Positions 52,623-61,338 of a DNA stretch of 64,000 nt are shown here, piece after piece; within the stretch, counting starts at the first letter, position 1; every line of letters begins with the position of its first letter. The position numbers and the translations under genes were made by a program. The stretch is from Kroppenstedtia sanguinis. GTDB taxonomy: Bacteria; Bacillota; Bacilli; Thermoactinomycetales; DSM-45169. The stretch is from assembly GCF_050433445.1 (NCBI RefSeq), contig NZ_JBNPXF010000020.1, forward strand, positions 1 to 64,000, written 5' to 3'. The notes under the pieces were generated by a model that worked only from the letters and a program-made list of their open reading frames with translations, was not told the DNA's origin and ran no database searches.

Positions 52623-52820
52623 CGGTTCATTTGTTTGTTGGTCAGATTTCTGTCCTAGTCGTAATATCCCACAGCAAATTTAAACCCAGTGACAAATATC
52701 CATATTCGTCACTGGGTTTAAATTTTCCTTTACGTCAAATAGGAAATGAATAGGATAGCAATGCCGAAGTAAATCAGCAGGGACAAGATATCATTGATCG
52801 TTGTAATCAAGGGCCCTGAT
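52623..52820 (-). repeat. Duplicate of the mgtE 3' end (right copy)
   Basis: The original of the pair with 49665-49864; it overlaps the 3' end of the mgtE remnant and its terminator. Confidence 0.85.
52682..52719 (-). terminator. mgtE terminator
   Basis: AAACCCAGTGAC/GTCACTGGGTTT stem, followed on the minus strand by AAATTT. Confidence 0.7.
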
Positions 52821-53359
52821 GCAACAGCCGGATCGGCTTTACATTTATACAAAATTAGCGGGATGATGGTTCCAGCAAGGGTTCCGATGATCAGGGTGGC
52901 TAAGAGGGAGAGACCGACAACGAAGCCAAGTATCCAGCGTCCTCTCCAGACATAGGCGACCGTCGCAATGAGGATCGCACAAGTGAGTCCAATAATCATC
53001 CCTACTAATAGCTCACTCCATAGAAGCTTAGTAGCCTTTTTCAGATCCAGGGGTTCAGATACCAGGCCACGAACGACGACTGCAAGAGATTGTGTCCCTG
53101 TATTTCCTGTCATACCGGCAATCATCGGCATGAAAAAGGCAAGAGCGACCACGGCCTTTAAAGTCTCCTCGAAACTTTCAATAATTCCCCCGGAAATTAA
53201 TCCGATGAATAATAATAGAATTAGCCAAGGAAGTCTTTTCCCTGCTGCCACAAGAGGTTTGGTATGAAAATCGATTTCCTTTCCCGAAGCCGTCAGCTTC
53301 CCGATATCTTCATCAGCTTCTTGATGGATGACATGATGAATAGGGCGAATCAACACGCC
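52730..53359 (-). pseudogene. mgtE: Magnesium transporter MgtE, C-terminal part only
   Basis: About 209 residues: five-helix MgtE transport domain with LPWLILLLFIGLISGGIIES, PMIAGMTGNTGTQSLAVVVRG and TIIPLILYKCKADPAVASGP. The N-terminal MgtE_N and CBS sensor domains (about 240 residues) are missing. The truncation point (near CCAGGCGTGTTGATTCGCCC, 53346-53365) coincides with the terminal sequence of the type A/B repeats. A GTG at 53359 could start translation, but the product would lack Mg2+ gating. Confidence 0.8.
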
Positions 53360-53413
53360 TGGAATACCGAGATATCGCAGCTTTATCCAAATTACGGTTA
53401 ATAAGCAGTCTTG

Positions 53414-53465
53414 TTGACAACATAAGAAAAATAACTTACATTATCTAAAAGTGATAATCATTATC
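53414..53465 (+). promoter_or_regulatory. Fur-regulated promoter of the siderophore operon
   Basis: TTGACA, 17 bases, TACATT, then GATAATCATTATC (53453-53465), a 13-base near-palindrome matching the Fur box core. Iron repression is expected. Confidence 0.75.
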
Positions 53466-53536
53466 GATTAGGTATGATGTTAGGTTTTACAATCGACTGA
53501 TTCATTTCAAAAAATAAAAGGTAGGTAAGAGTACAT

Positions 53537-54577
53537 ATGCAGATCAAAAAAACATTTTTACTCCTGTTAACATTGGGGATCGTGGCTTCTCTCGCATTAG
53601 TAGGTTGTTCGAGTCAGTCTGCAAAAAGTGAGTCTGAATCAACTGAAACGAAAACTGGTGCACAATATCCCATCAAGATTAAACATGCTTTAGGTGAGAC
53701 GGTGATCAAAAGCAAACCCAAACGAATTGTAACCATTCAGTGGGGAAACCAGGATATTGCTTTAGCACTGGGAGTCGTGCCAGTTGGATTTTCAGCTGCA
53801 AACTTTGGTGTTCAAGATGATAGTGGTTTGTTACCATGGACAAAGAAAGAGCTAGATAAACTTGGAGAAAAGAAACCGAATGTTTTCCAAGATACGGATG
53901 GTCTGGATTTTGAAGCGATTGCGGATGCGCAACCAGATGTCATTCTTGCTGCATATTCTGGCATTACAGCTGAAGACTATGAAACATTATCCCAAATTGC
54001 TCCCGTGGTTGCCTATCCATCTTCACCATGGACAACTACATGGCGTGAACAAGTTAAATTGAATGCTGCCGGCATGGGTATGAAAAAAGAGGGTGAACAA
54101 TTAATTAAAGACACGGAAGACCTCATTTCTAAAAAATTAGCTGATTACCCACAAATTAAAGGTAAAAAAGTAGTGTGGGTGAACTTCTCAGCTAAAGATT
54201 TATCTCAATTGCACATTTATACTCCAGCTGATTCCCGCGGAGCTCTTTTGGAAGAGTTTGGTTTGAAGTATCCAGATAGTGTTAAGGAAATGATTAAAGA
54301 TCCAAAGGACTACACTTTGAGGTTGAGTGCTGAAAATGTAGAGGCTTTATACGATGCAGATCTCATCGTGGGTTATGGGGATGATGCTTTATACAAAACA
54401 ATTAAAGCAGACCCGCTACTAGGGAAAATTCCTGCAGTTAAAAGAGGCTCTGTGGCCTTCATTCCAAGTGAATCGCCTATTGTAGCGGCAGGAACTCCAA
54501 CCCCACTTTCCATCGAATATACCATTGATGAATATTTGGAGTTAATTGGTGGTGCAATAGATAAAATTGAACAATAA
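53537..54577 (+). CDS. Iron-siderophore ABC transporter substrate-binding lipoprotein
   Basis: 346 residues. Lipobox LALVGCSSQS after a short signal peptide; then a Ser/Glu/Thr linker and a class III binding fold with KIKHALGETVIKSKPKRIVT and GLDFEAIADAQPDVILAAYSG. Binds ferric siderophore (type unknown) and delivers it to the permease. The whole operon is markedly more AT-rich than the surroundings, suggesting transfer. The 3' end overlaps the next gene by 11 bases. Confidence 0.92.
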   Translation: MQIKKTFLLLLTLGIVASLALVGCSSQSAKSESESTETKTGAQYPIKIKHALGETVIKSKPKRIVTIQWGNQDIALALGVVPVGFSAANFGVQDDSGLLPWTKKELDKLGEKKPNVFQDTDGLDFEAIADAQPDVILAAYSGITAEDYETLSQIAPVVAYPSSPWTTTWREQVKLNAAGMGMKKEGEQLIKDTEDLISKKLADYPQIKGKKVVWVNFSAKDLSQLHIYTPADSRGALLEEFGLKYPDSVKEMIKDPKDYTLRLSAENVEALYDADLIVGYGDDALYKTIKADPLLGKIPAVKRGSVAFIPSESPIVAAGTPTPLSIEYTIDEYLELIGGAIDKIEQ

Positions 54578-55610
54578 TTCCTCTCCCTCTGTTAAAAAGC
54601 GTCTTGATTTACATGTACCGAAGCACTTTTCGCTCATTTTAGTGGTGGGACTTGTTTTATTGATTGTGACAATCATGGCTTCACTTGTATTAGGCGCTAA
54701 GGTGGTTCGTTTTCAAGAATTAATAGATGGGTTGTTTTATCAAAATCAGGATTCTTATGGTGCGATCGTAGTGCAAAAGCGAATTTCGCGGACGATCTTT
54801 AGTTTGTGCTGTGGTGCATCATTAGGAATTGCGGGTGTGCTTATGCAATCTGTGACACGTAACCCATTAGCTGACCCGAGTATTTTAGGCGTGAACACAG
54901 GTGCGGCCTTGTTTGTAGTAAGTGGTATTACATTTTTTAATATCACTTCAGCAGGTCAGTACATTGGGTTAGCATTAATCGGAGCTACTGTAACAGCCGT
55001 TTTCGTATTTGGAATAGGTTCTATGGGGCGTGGCGGCGCCACGCCCATTAAATTGGTTTTAGCCGGATCTGCCACGAGTGCGGCTTTATCTTCATTGGTA
55101 ACAGCTATTATGATTCCGAGTTCATATGCGATGGATCAATTTAGATATTGGCAGGTAGGGAGTGTCGGCTCAGGATCATGGGATTCCATCATCAGCTTTT
55201 TACCTTTTTTACTATTTGGAGTGGTGATTGCATTTATCTCAGCACCTGCACTAAATGCATTGGCATTAGGTGATGATACTGCCACAGGTCTGGGTGTAAG
55301 GCCGGGTTTGCTACGAGTCATTGCAATTTGTGCAGGCGTTATTTTATGCGGAGTAACGACTGCTTTGGCGGGGCCCATTGGCTTTATTGGCCTTTTAGCC
55401 ACACATGCGATGCGCTTAGTTGTTGGTCCAGATTTACGTTTTCTAGTTCCTATGTCAGCATTGGCTGGAGCGATTATTTTAACATTTTCTGATGTGGTTG
55501 GTAGACTGATCGGAAGCCCTGGAGAGCTTGAAGTAGGTATTGTTACAGCGTTTATCGGTGCACCCATCCTCATCTTACTAGCTAAGAAATCGAAGGTGAG
55601 GTCATTATGA
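54567..55610 (+). CDS. FecCD-family iron-siderophore permease, subunit 1
   Basis: 347 residues from a TTG at 54567. Ten-helix BtuC-fold subunit. Motifs: SRTIFSLCCGASLGIAGVLM, TRNPLADPSILGVNTGAALF and the cytosolic coupling segment GLGVRPGLLRVIAI with VTTALAGPIGFIGLLA THA. ATGA overlap with the next permease gene. Confidence 0.93.
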   Translation: MNNNSSPSVKKRLDLHVPKHFSLILVVGLVLLIVTIMASLVLGAKVVRFQELIDGLFYQNQDSYGAIVVQKRISRTIFSLCCGASLGIAGVLMQSVTRNPLADPSILGVNTGAALFVVSGITFFNITSAGQYIGLALIGATVTAVFVFGIGSMGRGGATPIKLVLAGSATSAALSSLVTAIMIPSSYAMDQFRYWQVGSVGSGSWDSIISFLPFLLFGVVIAFISAPALNALALGDDTATGLGVRPGLLRVIAICAGVILCGVTTALAGPIGFIGLLATHAMRLVVGPDLRFLVPMSALAGAIILTFSDVVGRLIGSPGELEVGIVTAFIGAPILILLAKKSKVRSL

Positions 55611-56644
55611 GCAAGCAATTTGCTGAAGTGAATTTGATTAAGGAAGGTATGCATCAAAGGAAAAGACGTTGGGTTTTTGTGACCTCACTTCTAAGTGTTT
55701 TAGCTGTGGCACTTTGTTGTGCCATGCTATTATTAGGGAATACGATTTATCCAGTGGATGTCGTGATTCGTTCATTATTAGGCGAAGAAATCCCAGGAGC
55801 CAATTTTGCAGTCAATATGATTCGACTTCCGCGAATGCTCTCGGGCTTATTTGCTGGATTTGCTTTTGGTGTAGCCGGGTATATTTTTCAAACGCTGTTA
55901 CGAAACCCATTAGCCAATCCCAATATCTTAGGGATTACTTCTGGCTCCAGTGCTGCCGCTGTATTTTGTATTACCGTACTCCATGCAAGTAAAACGGTTG
56001 AATCTATTGCAGCTGTTATTGGAGGATTAATTACAGTCATCGTCATGTATCTATTTTCTCGTGGCCGATCTTTCTCTATTGGCCGTTTAATTATAGTTGG
56101 AATTGGGTTGCAAGCGATGTTAGATGCAGTTATTTCGTATTTGATTCTTCAAAGTGCTCAACAAGATATTGCGGGAGCACTGAGATGGTTAAGTGGTAGT
56201 TTAAATGGCATAAAAATGGATGAAGTACTTCCTCTAATGACCATAGTGGCTGTATTGACACCCATCATGCTATTACTTAGCAAACAGTTAAGCATGCTCG
56301 AATTAGGCGACCCCATGGCAACGTCACTGGGTGTAGCAACCGATAGATTGCGAGTGATCTTAATCGTAAGTTCCGTATTTATGATTGCAATGGCTACAGC
56401 AACCACGGGACCCATCGCTTTTCTATCCTTTTTAGCGGGGCCCATCGCGAATCGGCTCGTGGGTGTGAGTGCTTCAAATCTTCTCCCAGCAGGTTTAGTG
56501 GGTGCGAATCTTGTATTATTTGCAGATTTAATCGGACAGTTTGCATTTGAATATAGATTCCCAGTCGGTGTGATTACGGCATTAATCGGAGCGCCCTATT
56601 TAATCTATTTACTCATCCGAATGAACCGAAAGGGAGAATTGTAA
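55607..56644 (+). CDS. FecCD-family iron-siderophore permease, subunit 2
   Basis: 345 residues; the pair of FecCD subunits forms the transmembrane channel. Shows RLPRMLSGLFAGFAFGVAGY, LLRNPLANPNILGITSGSSAA, TSLGVATDRLRVIL and ATATTGPIAFLSFLAGPI. ATGA overlaps with the genes on both sides. Confidence 0.93.
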   Translation: MSKQFAEVNLIKEGMHQRKRRWVFVTSLLSVLAVALCCAMLLLGNTIYPVDVVIRSLLGEEIPGANFAVNMIRLPRMLSGLFAGFAFGVAGYIFQTLLRNPLANPNILGITSGSSAAAVFCITVLHASKTVESIAAVIGGLITVIVMYLFSRGRSFSIGRLIIVGIGLQAMLDAVISYLILQSAQQDIAGALRWLSGSLNGIKMDEVLPLMTIVAVLTPIMLLLSKQLSMLELGDPMATSLGVATDRLRVILIVSSVFMIAMATATTGPIAFLSFLAGPIANRLVGVSASNLLPAGLVGANLVLFADLIGQFAFEYRFPVGVITALIGAPYLIYLLIRMNRKGEL

Positions 56645-57447
56645 TGAGCAATACACATGATTTTCGAGTCGATCAGTTGATTTCTGGCTATGACGATCAC
56701 ATGATCATTCATGGAATTGACCTTGAAATTCCAAAAAACAAAATCAGTGTCATGATCGGTGCAAATGGTTGTGGAAAGTCCACATTGTTAAAGACGATGG
56801 CCAAACTGATCAAACCTACAGAAGGGAATGTCACGCTCAACGGTAAAGCGATTCACAAATATCCTCCCAAGCAATTGGCGCGTATTTTGGGGCTTCTTCC
56901 GCAGTCTCCCGTCGTTCCTGATGGGATTACGGTTGCGGATTTAGTCGGTAGAGGGAGGTTTCCGCATCAATCATTATTTAGCGGATGGACGAAAAAGGAT
57001 TATGAAGCTGTCGAAGATGCGATGGAATTTATGAATATTACTGAGTTTGCAAATCATGATATTGATGAACTCTCAGGGGGACAAAGGCAGCGTGTATGGA
57101 TTGCCATGGCCCTAGCCCAACAAACAGATATTTTATTTCTAGATGAACCGACGACCTTTTTAAATATCACGTATCAGATCGAGATCCTGGACTTACTAAC
57201 AAATTTAAATCGGAAATATGGAACCACGATCGTCATGGTATTGCACGATATTAATTTATCCGCACGCTATGCAGACTATATTTTTGCCGTGAAAAGTGGA
57301 GAGCTGGTTGCAGAAGGAAAACCTACTGAAGTCTTAACAAGCGATCTTGTCAAATCTGTTTTTGATTTAAACTGTGTTGTCATTCCAGATCCCGTTTCAG
57401 ATACCCCTTTAATTATTCCCAAAGGACGTTATCATGTAAATGATTGA
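56644..57447 (+). CDS. Iron-siderophore ABC transporter ATPase
   Basis: 267 residues. FecE/FhuC-type nucleotide-binding subunit: Walker A GANGCGKSTLLK, Q-loop LGLLPQSPVVPDGI, signature LSGGQRQRVWIAMA and Walker B DILFLDEPTTFL with the H-loop VLHDINLSARY. Last gene of the operon, overlapping the second permease by one base. Confidence 0.95.
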   Translation: MSNTHDFRVDQLISGYDDHMIIHGIDLEIPKNKISVMIGANGCGKSTLLKTMAKLIKPTEGNVTLNGKAIHKYPPKQLARILGLLPQSPVVPDGITVADLVGRGRFPHQSLFSGWTKKDYEAVEDAMEFMNITEFANHDIDELSGGQRQRVWIAMALAQQTDILFLDEPTTFLNITYQIEILDLLTNLNRKYGTTIVMVLHDINLSARYADYIFAVKSGELVAEGKPTEVLTSDLVKSVFDLNCVVIPDPVSDTPLIIPKGRYHVND

Positions 57448-57846
57448 CATATATTGATGCGGTGAGGCTTCTTCCAGTGATAAAGGACATGAAGCAAAAC
57501 AGAGGCTATACAAGCTCAGAATCGCAACTTTTAGATGTTGATTGAGCCACGAAAAAATCTTCATTTGCCAGCGGATGTCCTTGAGATTCACCAACTGCTT
57601 AAGAATCTTCCGATCGGGTAGCTTTAAACTATGATTGAGTGAGGCTTTAAGCCCAGATCCGAGCGAACAGGGATGTTGTTTTACAACCTACCCCTGTTTT
57701 TTTTGGTGGTATTCATAATATTCATTTAACTGATTGGATTTGCCTCACTCCAAAGGCCCTCTTGTCAGACTTCTCCCCTGGGTGGTTGGCTTCTTAGTGC
57801 CTGTGGCTGCCACTATCTCGGGGCTTGAGTCCCCCCTAATTTCAAA
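57448..57846. other. Intergenic region after the siderophore operon
   Basis: Contains a terminator hairpin (57666-57704: AACAGGG ... CCCTGTT, then eight T). Otherwise no gene recognised; a reverse-strand frame at 57409-57594 is not supported. Confidence 0.5.
57666..57704 (+). terminator. Terminator of the siderophore operon
   Basis: AACAGGG/CCCTGTT stem with an inner GTTG/CAAC pairing and a long T-run. Confidence 0.75.
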
Positions 57847-58016
57847 GGCGTGTTGATTAGCTATATTTTAGGCAGGAAATAAGGTCGGGATGGTGGGACG
57901 GTGAAGGGTCTTTGCGTTCTTTGCAAGAGATCATAGCCGTCCCACCAACGATGGGGCAATGGGAACAGGAAAGGGTCGTTTCGTTCCCATCGTCCACTTT
58001 ATGGTTCATCAACAGT
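57847..58016 (+). repeat. Type A intergenic repeat, copy 3
   Basis: 170 bp from GGCGTGTTGATTAGCTATAT to TATGGTTCATCAACAGTG: clear inverted ends. Hairpin arms GGTGGGACGG/CCGTCCCACC (57892-57947) around TCTTTGCGTTCTTTGCAAGA. About 30 bp shorter than copies 1 and 2 through a deletion after the hairpin. Confidence 0.8.
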
Positions 58017-58238
58017 GTTCCATTCGTGCCTTTCTTTTCTAGCATGATTACTTATACCAGCTTTGTGATGGATTAAAATCTGTAGGGCAGATGTGTTGGG
58101 GGCTTTATATCGATTTACCTGATTTTATTGGTTTTAATATTCTCTGAAACCCTTTAATATAAACGTTATTGCATTATATTGTATGGGCATGGTATTCAGT
58201 GGGAACAACAACATCATGCTGGAAGGGGATTTTGACAC

Positions 58239-59567
58239 GTGAACAACGAACCGAATGCCTTGGCCCGTTATTTCCGGTTCGGGCAGCATGGTACCAACCT
58301 GAAAACCGAAATACTAGCCGGGGTCACCACCTTTTTGACGATGGCATACGTTCTCCTAGTCAACCCGTTTCTCCTTGGAAAAGAGGCGGGGATGGATTTT
58401 GGAGCCGTCTTTGTTGCTACAGCGTTGGCATCAGCTATTGGGTCTCTATTGATGGGCCTCTTTGCTAACTATCCGATTGTACTGGCTCCAGGAATGGGAT
58501 TGAATGCATACTTCACCTATACAGTGGTTCTCGGGATGAACGTGCCTTGGCAGACCGCTTTGGGTGCTGTCTTTATCTCTGGAGTGATTTTTTTATTGCT
58601 GACAGTGACCAAAGTTCGGGAGCTGATCATCAACTCGATCCCCCCGGTGCTGAAAAATTCGGTAGCAGCGGGAATCGGGATCTATATTGCTTTCATCGGC
58701 TTGAAAAACGCTGAGCTGATTGTCGCCAATAAATCTACCTTCGTTTCTCTGAACGGCGATCTGATGAAACCGGAGATCTTGCTGACCCTTTTCGGGTTGG
58801 TGCTCACCTTGTTCCTGATGGTACGGAAGGTGAAGGGTGCGGTCTTTATCGGCATGATCGGTATTGCGGTAGTGGGAATGATCATCGGTGTGGTGAAGAT
58901 TCCTACCCAGTTTTTCTCCGCACCGCCAAGTCTGGCTCCCACCTTTTTGCAAATGGATATTATGGGCGCATTGGACATGGGGTTTTTCGCCATTATCTTT
59001 GCTTTTCTCTTTGTGGATCTTTTTGATACTGCCGGTACTTTGGTGGGTGTGGCCAATCAAGCGGGCCTTTTGAAAGAGAACCGACTGCCCCGAGCCGGTC
59101 GTGCGCTCACAGCGGATTCCTTGGCCACCATGTCTGGAGCCGCTTTGGGAACTTCCACTGTCACTTCCTATGTGGAGTCCACTGCAGGTGTGGCGGCGGG
59201 GGGACGGACGGGAATGACCGCCGTCACCTCCGCTGCGCTGTTTCTACTGGCGCTCTTCTTTTTCCCGCTGGTGGAAAACTTCGCATCGGTGTCGGCGATC
59301 ACCTCACCTGCACTGATCATCGTCGGGATCTTGATGGCTTCCAGCCTGAAAGAGATCGAATGGAAGGATCTCACCGAAGGAGCGCCCGCTTTTCTGACTG
59401 TGGTGATGATGCCGCTGACCTATAGTATTGCAACCGGTATTGCCATCGGTTTTATCCTGTATCCTTTGGTCAAGATCTTTGCTGGAAAGGCAAGGCAAGT
59501 CCATCCCATTATGTATGTGTTGGCTGTGGTCTTTATCGCTCGCTTTGTCTTTCTCGGAAGCATCTGA
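58239..59567 (+). CDS. pbuG: NCS2-family purine permease (AzgA/PbuG-like)
   Basis: 442 residues from a GTG. Twelve to fourteen helices of the AzgA type. Diagnostic segments are TEILAGVTTFLTMAYVL at the start, GPGMGLNAYFTYT-like LAPGMGLNAYFTYTVV, FLFVDLFDTAGTLVGVANQAG, and STVTSYVESTAGVAAGGRTG. Imports hypoxanthine/guanine or adenine by proton symport. No riboswitch found in its own leader. Terminator right after. Confidence 0.9.
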   Translation: MNNEPNALARYFRFGQHGTNLKTEILAGVTTFLTMAYVLLVNPFLLGKEAGMDFGAVFVATALASAIGSLLMGLFANYPIVLAPGMGLNAYFTYTVVLGMNVPWQTALGAVFISGVIFLLLTVTKVRELIINSIPPVLKNSVAAGIGIYIAFIGLKNAELIVANKSTFVSLNGDLMKPEILLTLFGLVLTLFLMVRKVKGAVFIGMIGIAVVGMIIGVVKIPTQFFSAPPSLAPTFLQMDIMGALDMGFFAIIFAFLFVDLFDTAGTLVGVANQAGLLKENRLPRAGRALTADSLATMSGAALGTSTVTSYVESTAGVAAGGRTGMTAVTSAALFLLALFFFPLVENFASVSAITSPALIIVGILMASSLKEIEWKDLTEGAPAFLTVVMMPLTYSIATGIAIGFILYPLVKIFAGKARQVHPIMYVLAVVFIARFVFLGSI

Positions 59568-59580
59568 ATCCGAGGGAGTG

Positions 59581-59608
59581 ACCCGTTTCTTGGGAAACGG
59601 GTTTTTTG
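59581..59608 (+). terminator. Terminator of the purine permease gene
   Basis: ACCCGTTTC/GAAACGGGT stem with six T residues. Confidence 0.85.
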
Positions 59609-59670
59609 TTTCATTTATGCAGGGATTGGATGGTTTTACCTGTGACAGAATTGAATTTATATATTTACTT

Positions 59671-59704
59671 TTGGACAATGTATTCTGTACTATGTATACA
59701 TAGT
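59671..59704 (+). promoter_or_regulatory. Promoter and palindromic operator upstream of the GntR operon
   Basis: TTGGAC, 18 bases, TATACA; the -10 box lies within the perfect 16-bp palindrome ACTATGTATACATAGT (59689-59704). A strong candidate site for the GntR regulator that follows. Confidence 0.6.
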
Positions 59705-59839
59705 GCATGGGGGGTGTCTGGTGAATTTGTATTTAGGGGCGAGGCACTCGGGACGTGAGTCCATTGCTTTTTAAAACGGAGGGCACTCTCTTGACTAACC
59801 TGAATTACCAAGAATCTGAGAAAGAGGTTGGTTCATATA

Positions 59840-60511
59840 ATGCCTGAGTTGGATATCGGTTCGGAGATTAAGAAGGAGACTGTACACCAGGCTACCTATA
59901 ACCAGTTGAAACATGCGATTCTCACCGGCAAACTCACTCCGGATGTTTTTTATACGGAGACAGATTTTTCCCATGAGTTAAACATCTCACGCACACCTGT
60001 CAGAGAGGCCGTCAAGGATTTAATCCATGATCATCTGCTTCTACCCGTTCCGAGGAAAGGTCTGAAAGTGAGAGAATTTACGGAATCGGAAGTGGAACAG
60101 ATTTTTCTGGTTAGAAAAGCGATTGAGAGTCAAGTAATTGGCCAACTTTTGAAAACGGTTACAGAAGAGCAGATTTCCTTCTTGGCAAAACTGGTGGAAG
60201 ATCAGATGCGAACCATTGAAGCTGATGACAGGATCGCTTTCATCAAATTGGATCAGAAATTCCATCATCGGATGATCCGGTTTGTTCATTATGAGCTGAT
60301 CGAGGAATTGATCATCAAACTTCACAACATGACCCGTCTCATCGGCCATCAAGCGATTAAAAAACAGGGTAGGACGGAAGAGGTGATCCGCGAACATCGG
60401 GAGATTCTAGAGGCCCTGAAACGAGGGGAGACAGAACGAGCTAAACAAGCGATGGTAACTCATCTGGAAAACACGCAGCAATCCTATCGCATAGTGAAGA
60501 CCCAGTCATGA
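59840..60511 (+). CDS. GntR-family transcriptional regulator (FCD type)
   Basis: 223 residues from the ATG at 59840 (GAAAGAGG upstream). Winged helix YNQLKHAILTGKLTPDVFYTE ... ELNISRTPVREAVKDLIHDH, then an all-helical FCD effector domain with the metal-site acids/His (FHHRMIRFVHYE and EHREILEAL). Binds a small organic acid or metal. First gene of the operon with the amidase, DUF2848 and YcsG-like genes; probably autoregulated through the palindrome upstream. Confidence 0.9.
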   Translation: MPELDIGSEIKKETVHQATYNQLKHAILTGKLTPDVFYTETDFSHELNISRTPVREAVKDLIHDHLLLPVPRKGLKVREFTESEVEQIFLVRKAIESQVIGQLLKTVTEEQISFLAKLVEDQMRTIEADDRIAFIKLDQKFHHRMIRFVHYELIEELIIKLHNMTRLIGHQAIKKQGRTEEVIREHREILEALKRGETERAKQAMVTHLENTQQSYRIVKTQS

Positions 60512-60527
60512 TGGGAGGGAATCGGAA

Positions 60528-61313
60528 GTGAAATACGCGATCTATCAAATGAATATTGCCATGGGAGATCCTGAGAAAAACCGCGACAAAGTACGGGCCT
60601 GGTTGGACCAGGTGGCCCAGGTGGAGAAACCGGATGTGGTGGTGTTGCCTGAGATGTGGACCACTGCCTATACCTTGCCGCAATTGGAGGAGGTGGCAGA
60701 TCGAAACGGGGAGCCTACCCTTTCGTTCTTGCAATCCTTGGCCAAAGAATACAGTGTTCACATGATTGGCGGCTCGGTTGCCAACTATAAAGGACAAGGT
60801 TTTTACAACACAGCCCTGGTTGTGAATCGTGGTGGTACGTTGATCCATCAGTATGACAAGATCCATCTGGTTCCGATGCTGGATGAACCCCGGTATTTAA
60901 AGGGAGGTGAGAAGGGGGTCGAGGTATTTGAACTGGATGGAGTAAAGATGGGGCTGATCATCTGTTATGACTTGCGCTTTCCGGAGCTGGCGAGAAAGCT
61001 GGCTCTGGAGGGGGTGGAGGTTCTTCACGTCGTTGCCGAATGGCCGACCGCCAGATTGGATCATTGGAAAACTCTACAAATGGCCCGGGCGATCGAGAAT
61101 CAGATGTTCGTCGTCTCTTGCAATTCCGTCGGTTTACAGGACGGAGTCGATTTTGCTGGAACTTCAATGATCATCGACCCATGGGGAAATGTGCTGGAAT
61201 CAGGTAGCAAAGATCAGGAAGAGACCTTGACAGGGGAGCTCTCCCTGGAACTGGTCTCCCAAGTGAGAAAAGATGTCCCCGTATTTGACAGTAGAATGCC
61301 CGAACTTTACTGA
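60528..61313 (+). CDS. Nitrilase-superfamily carbon-nitrogen hydrolase
   Basis: 261 residues from a GTG. Catalytic triad Glu42 (LPEMWTTAY), Lys111 (YDKIHLVPM) and Cys146 (LIICYDLRFPELAR). Close to omega-amidase and to deaminated-glutathione or 2-oxo-amide hydrolases; a substrate of the 5-oxoproline/2-oxoglutarate group is possible given the operon. The gene ends inside the following reading frame. Confidence 0.88.
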   Translation: MKYAIYQMNIAMGDPEKNRDKVRAWLDQVAQVEKPDVVVLPEMWTTAYTLPQLEEVADRNGEPTLSFLQSLAKEYSVHMIGGSVANYKGQGFYNTALVVNRGGTLIHQYDKIHLVPMLDEPRYLKGGEKGVEVFELDGVKMGLIICYDLRFPELARKLALEGVEVLHVVAEWPTARLDHWKTLQMARAIENQMFVVSCNSVGLQDGVDFAGTSMIIDPWGNVLESGSKDQEETLTGELSLELVSQVRKDVPVFDSRMPELY

Positions 61314-61338
61314 ATTCCTTGATTTGGAGGCTGTTCAA

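Noticed and set aside
58160..58238. Purine riboswitch before the purine permease
   Set aside because: No three-way junction with the conserved loops is present.
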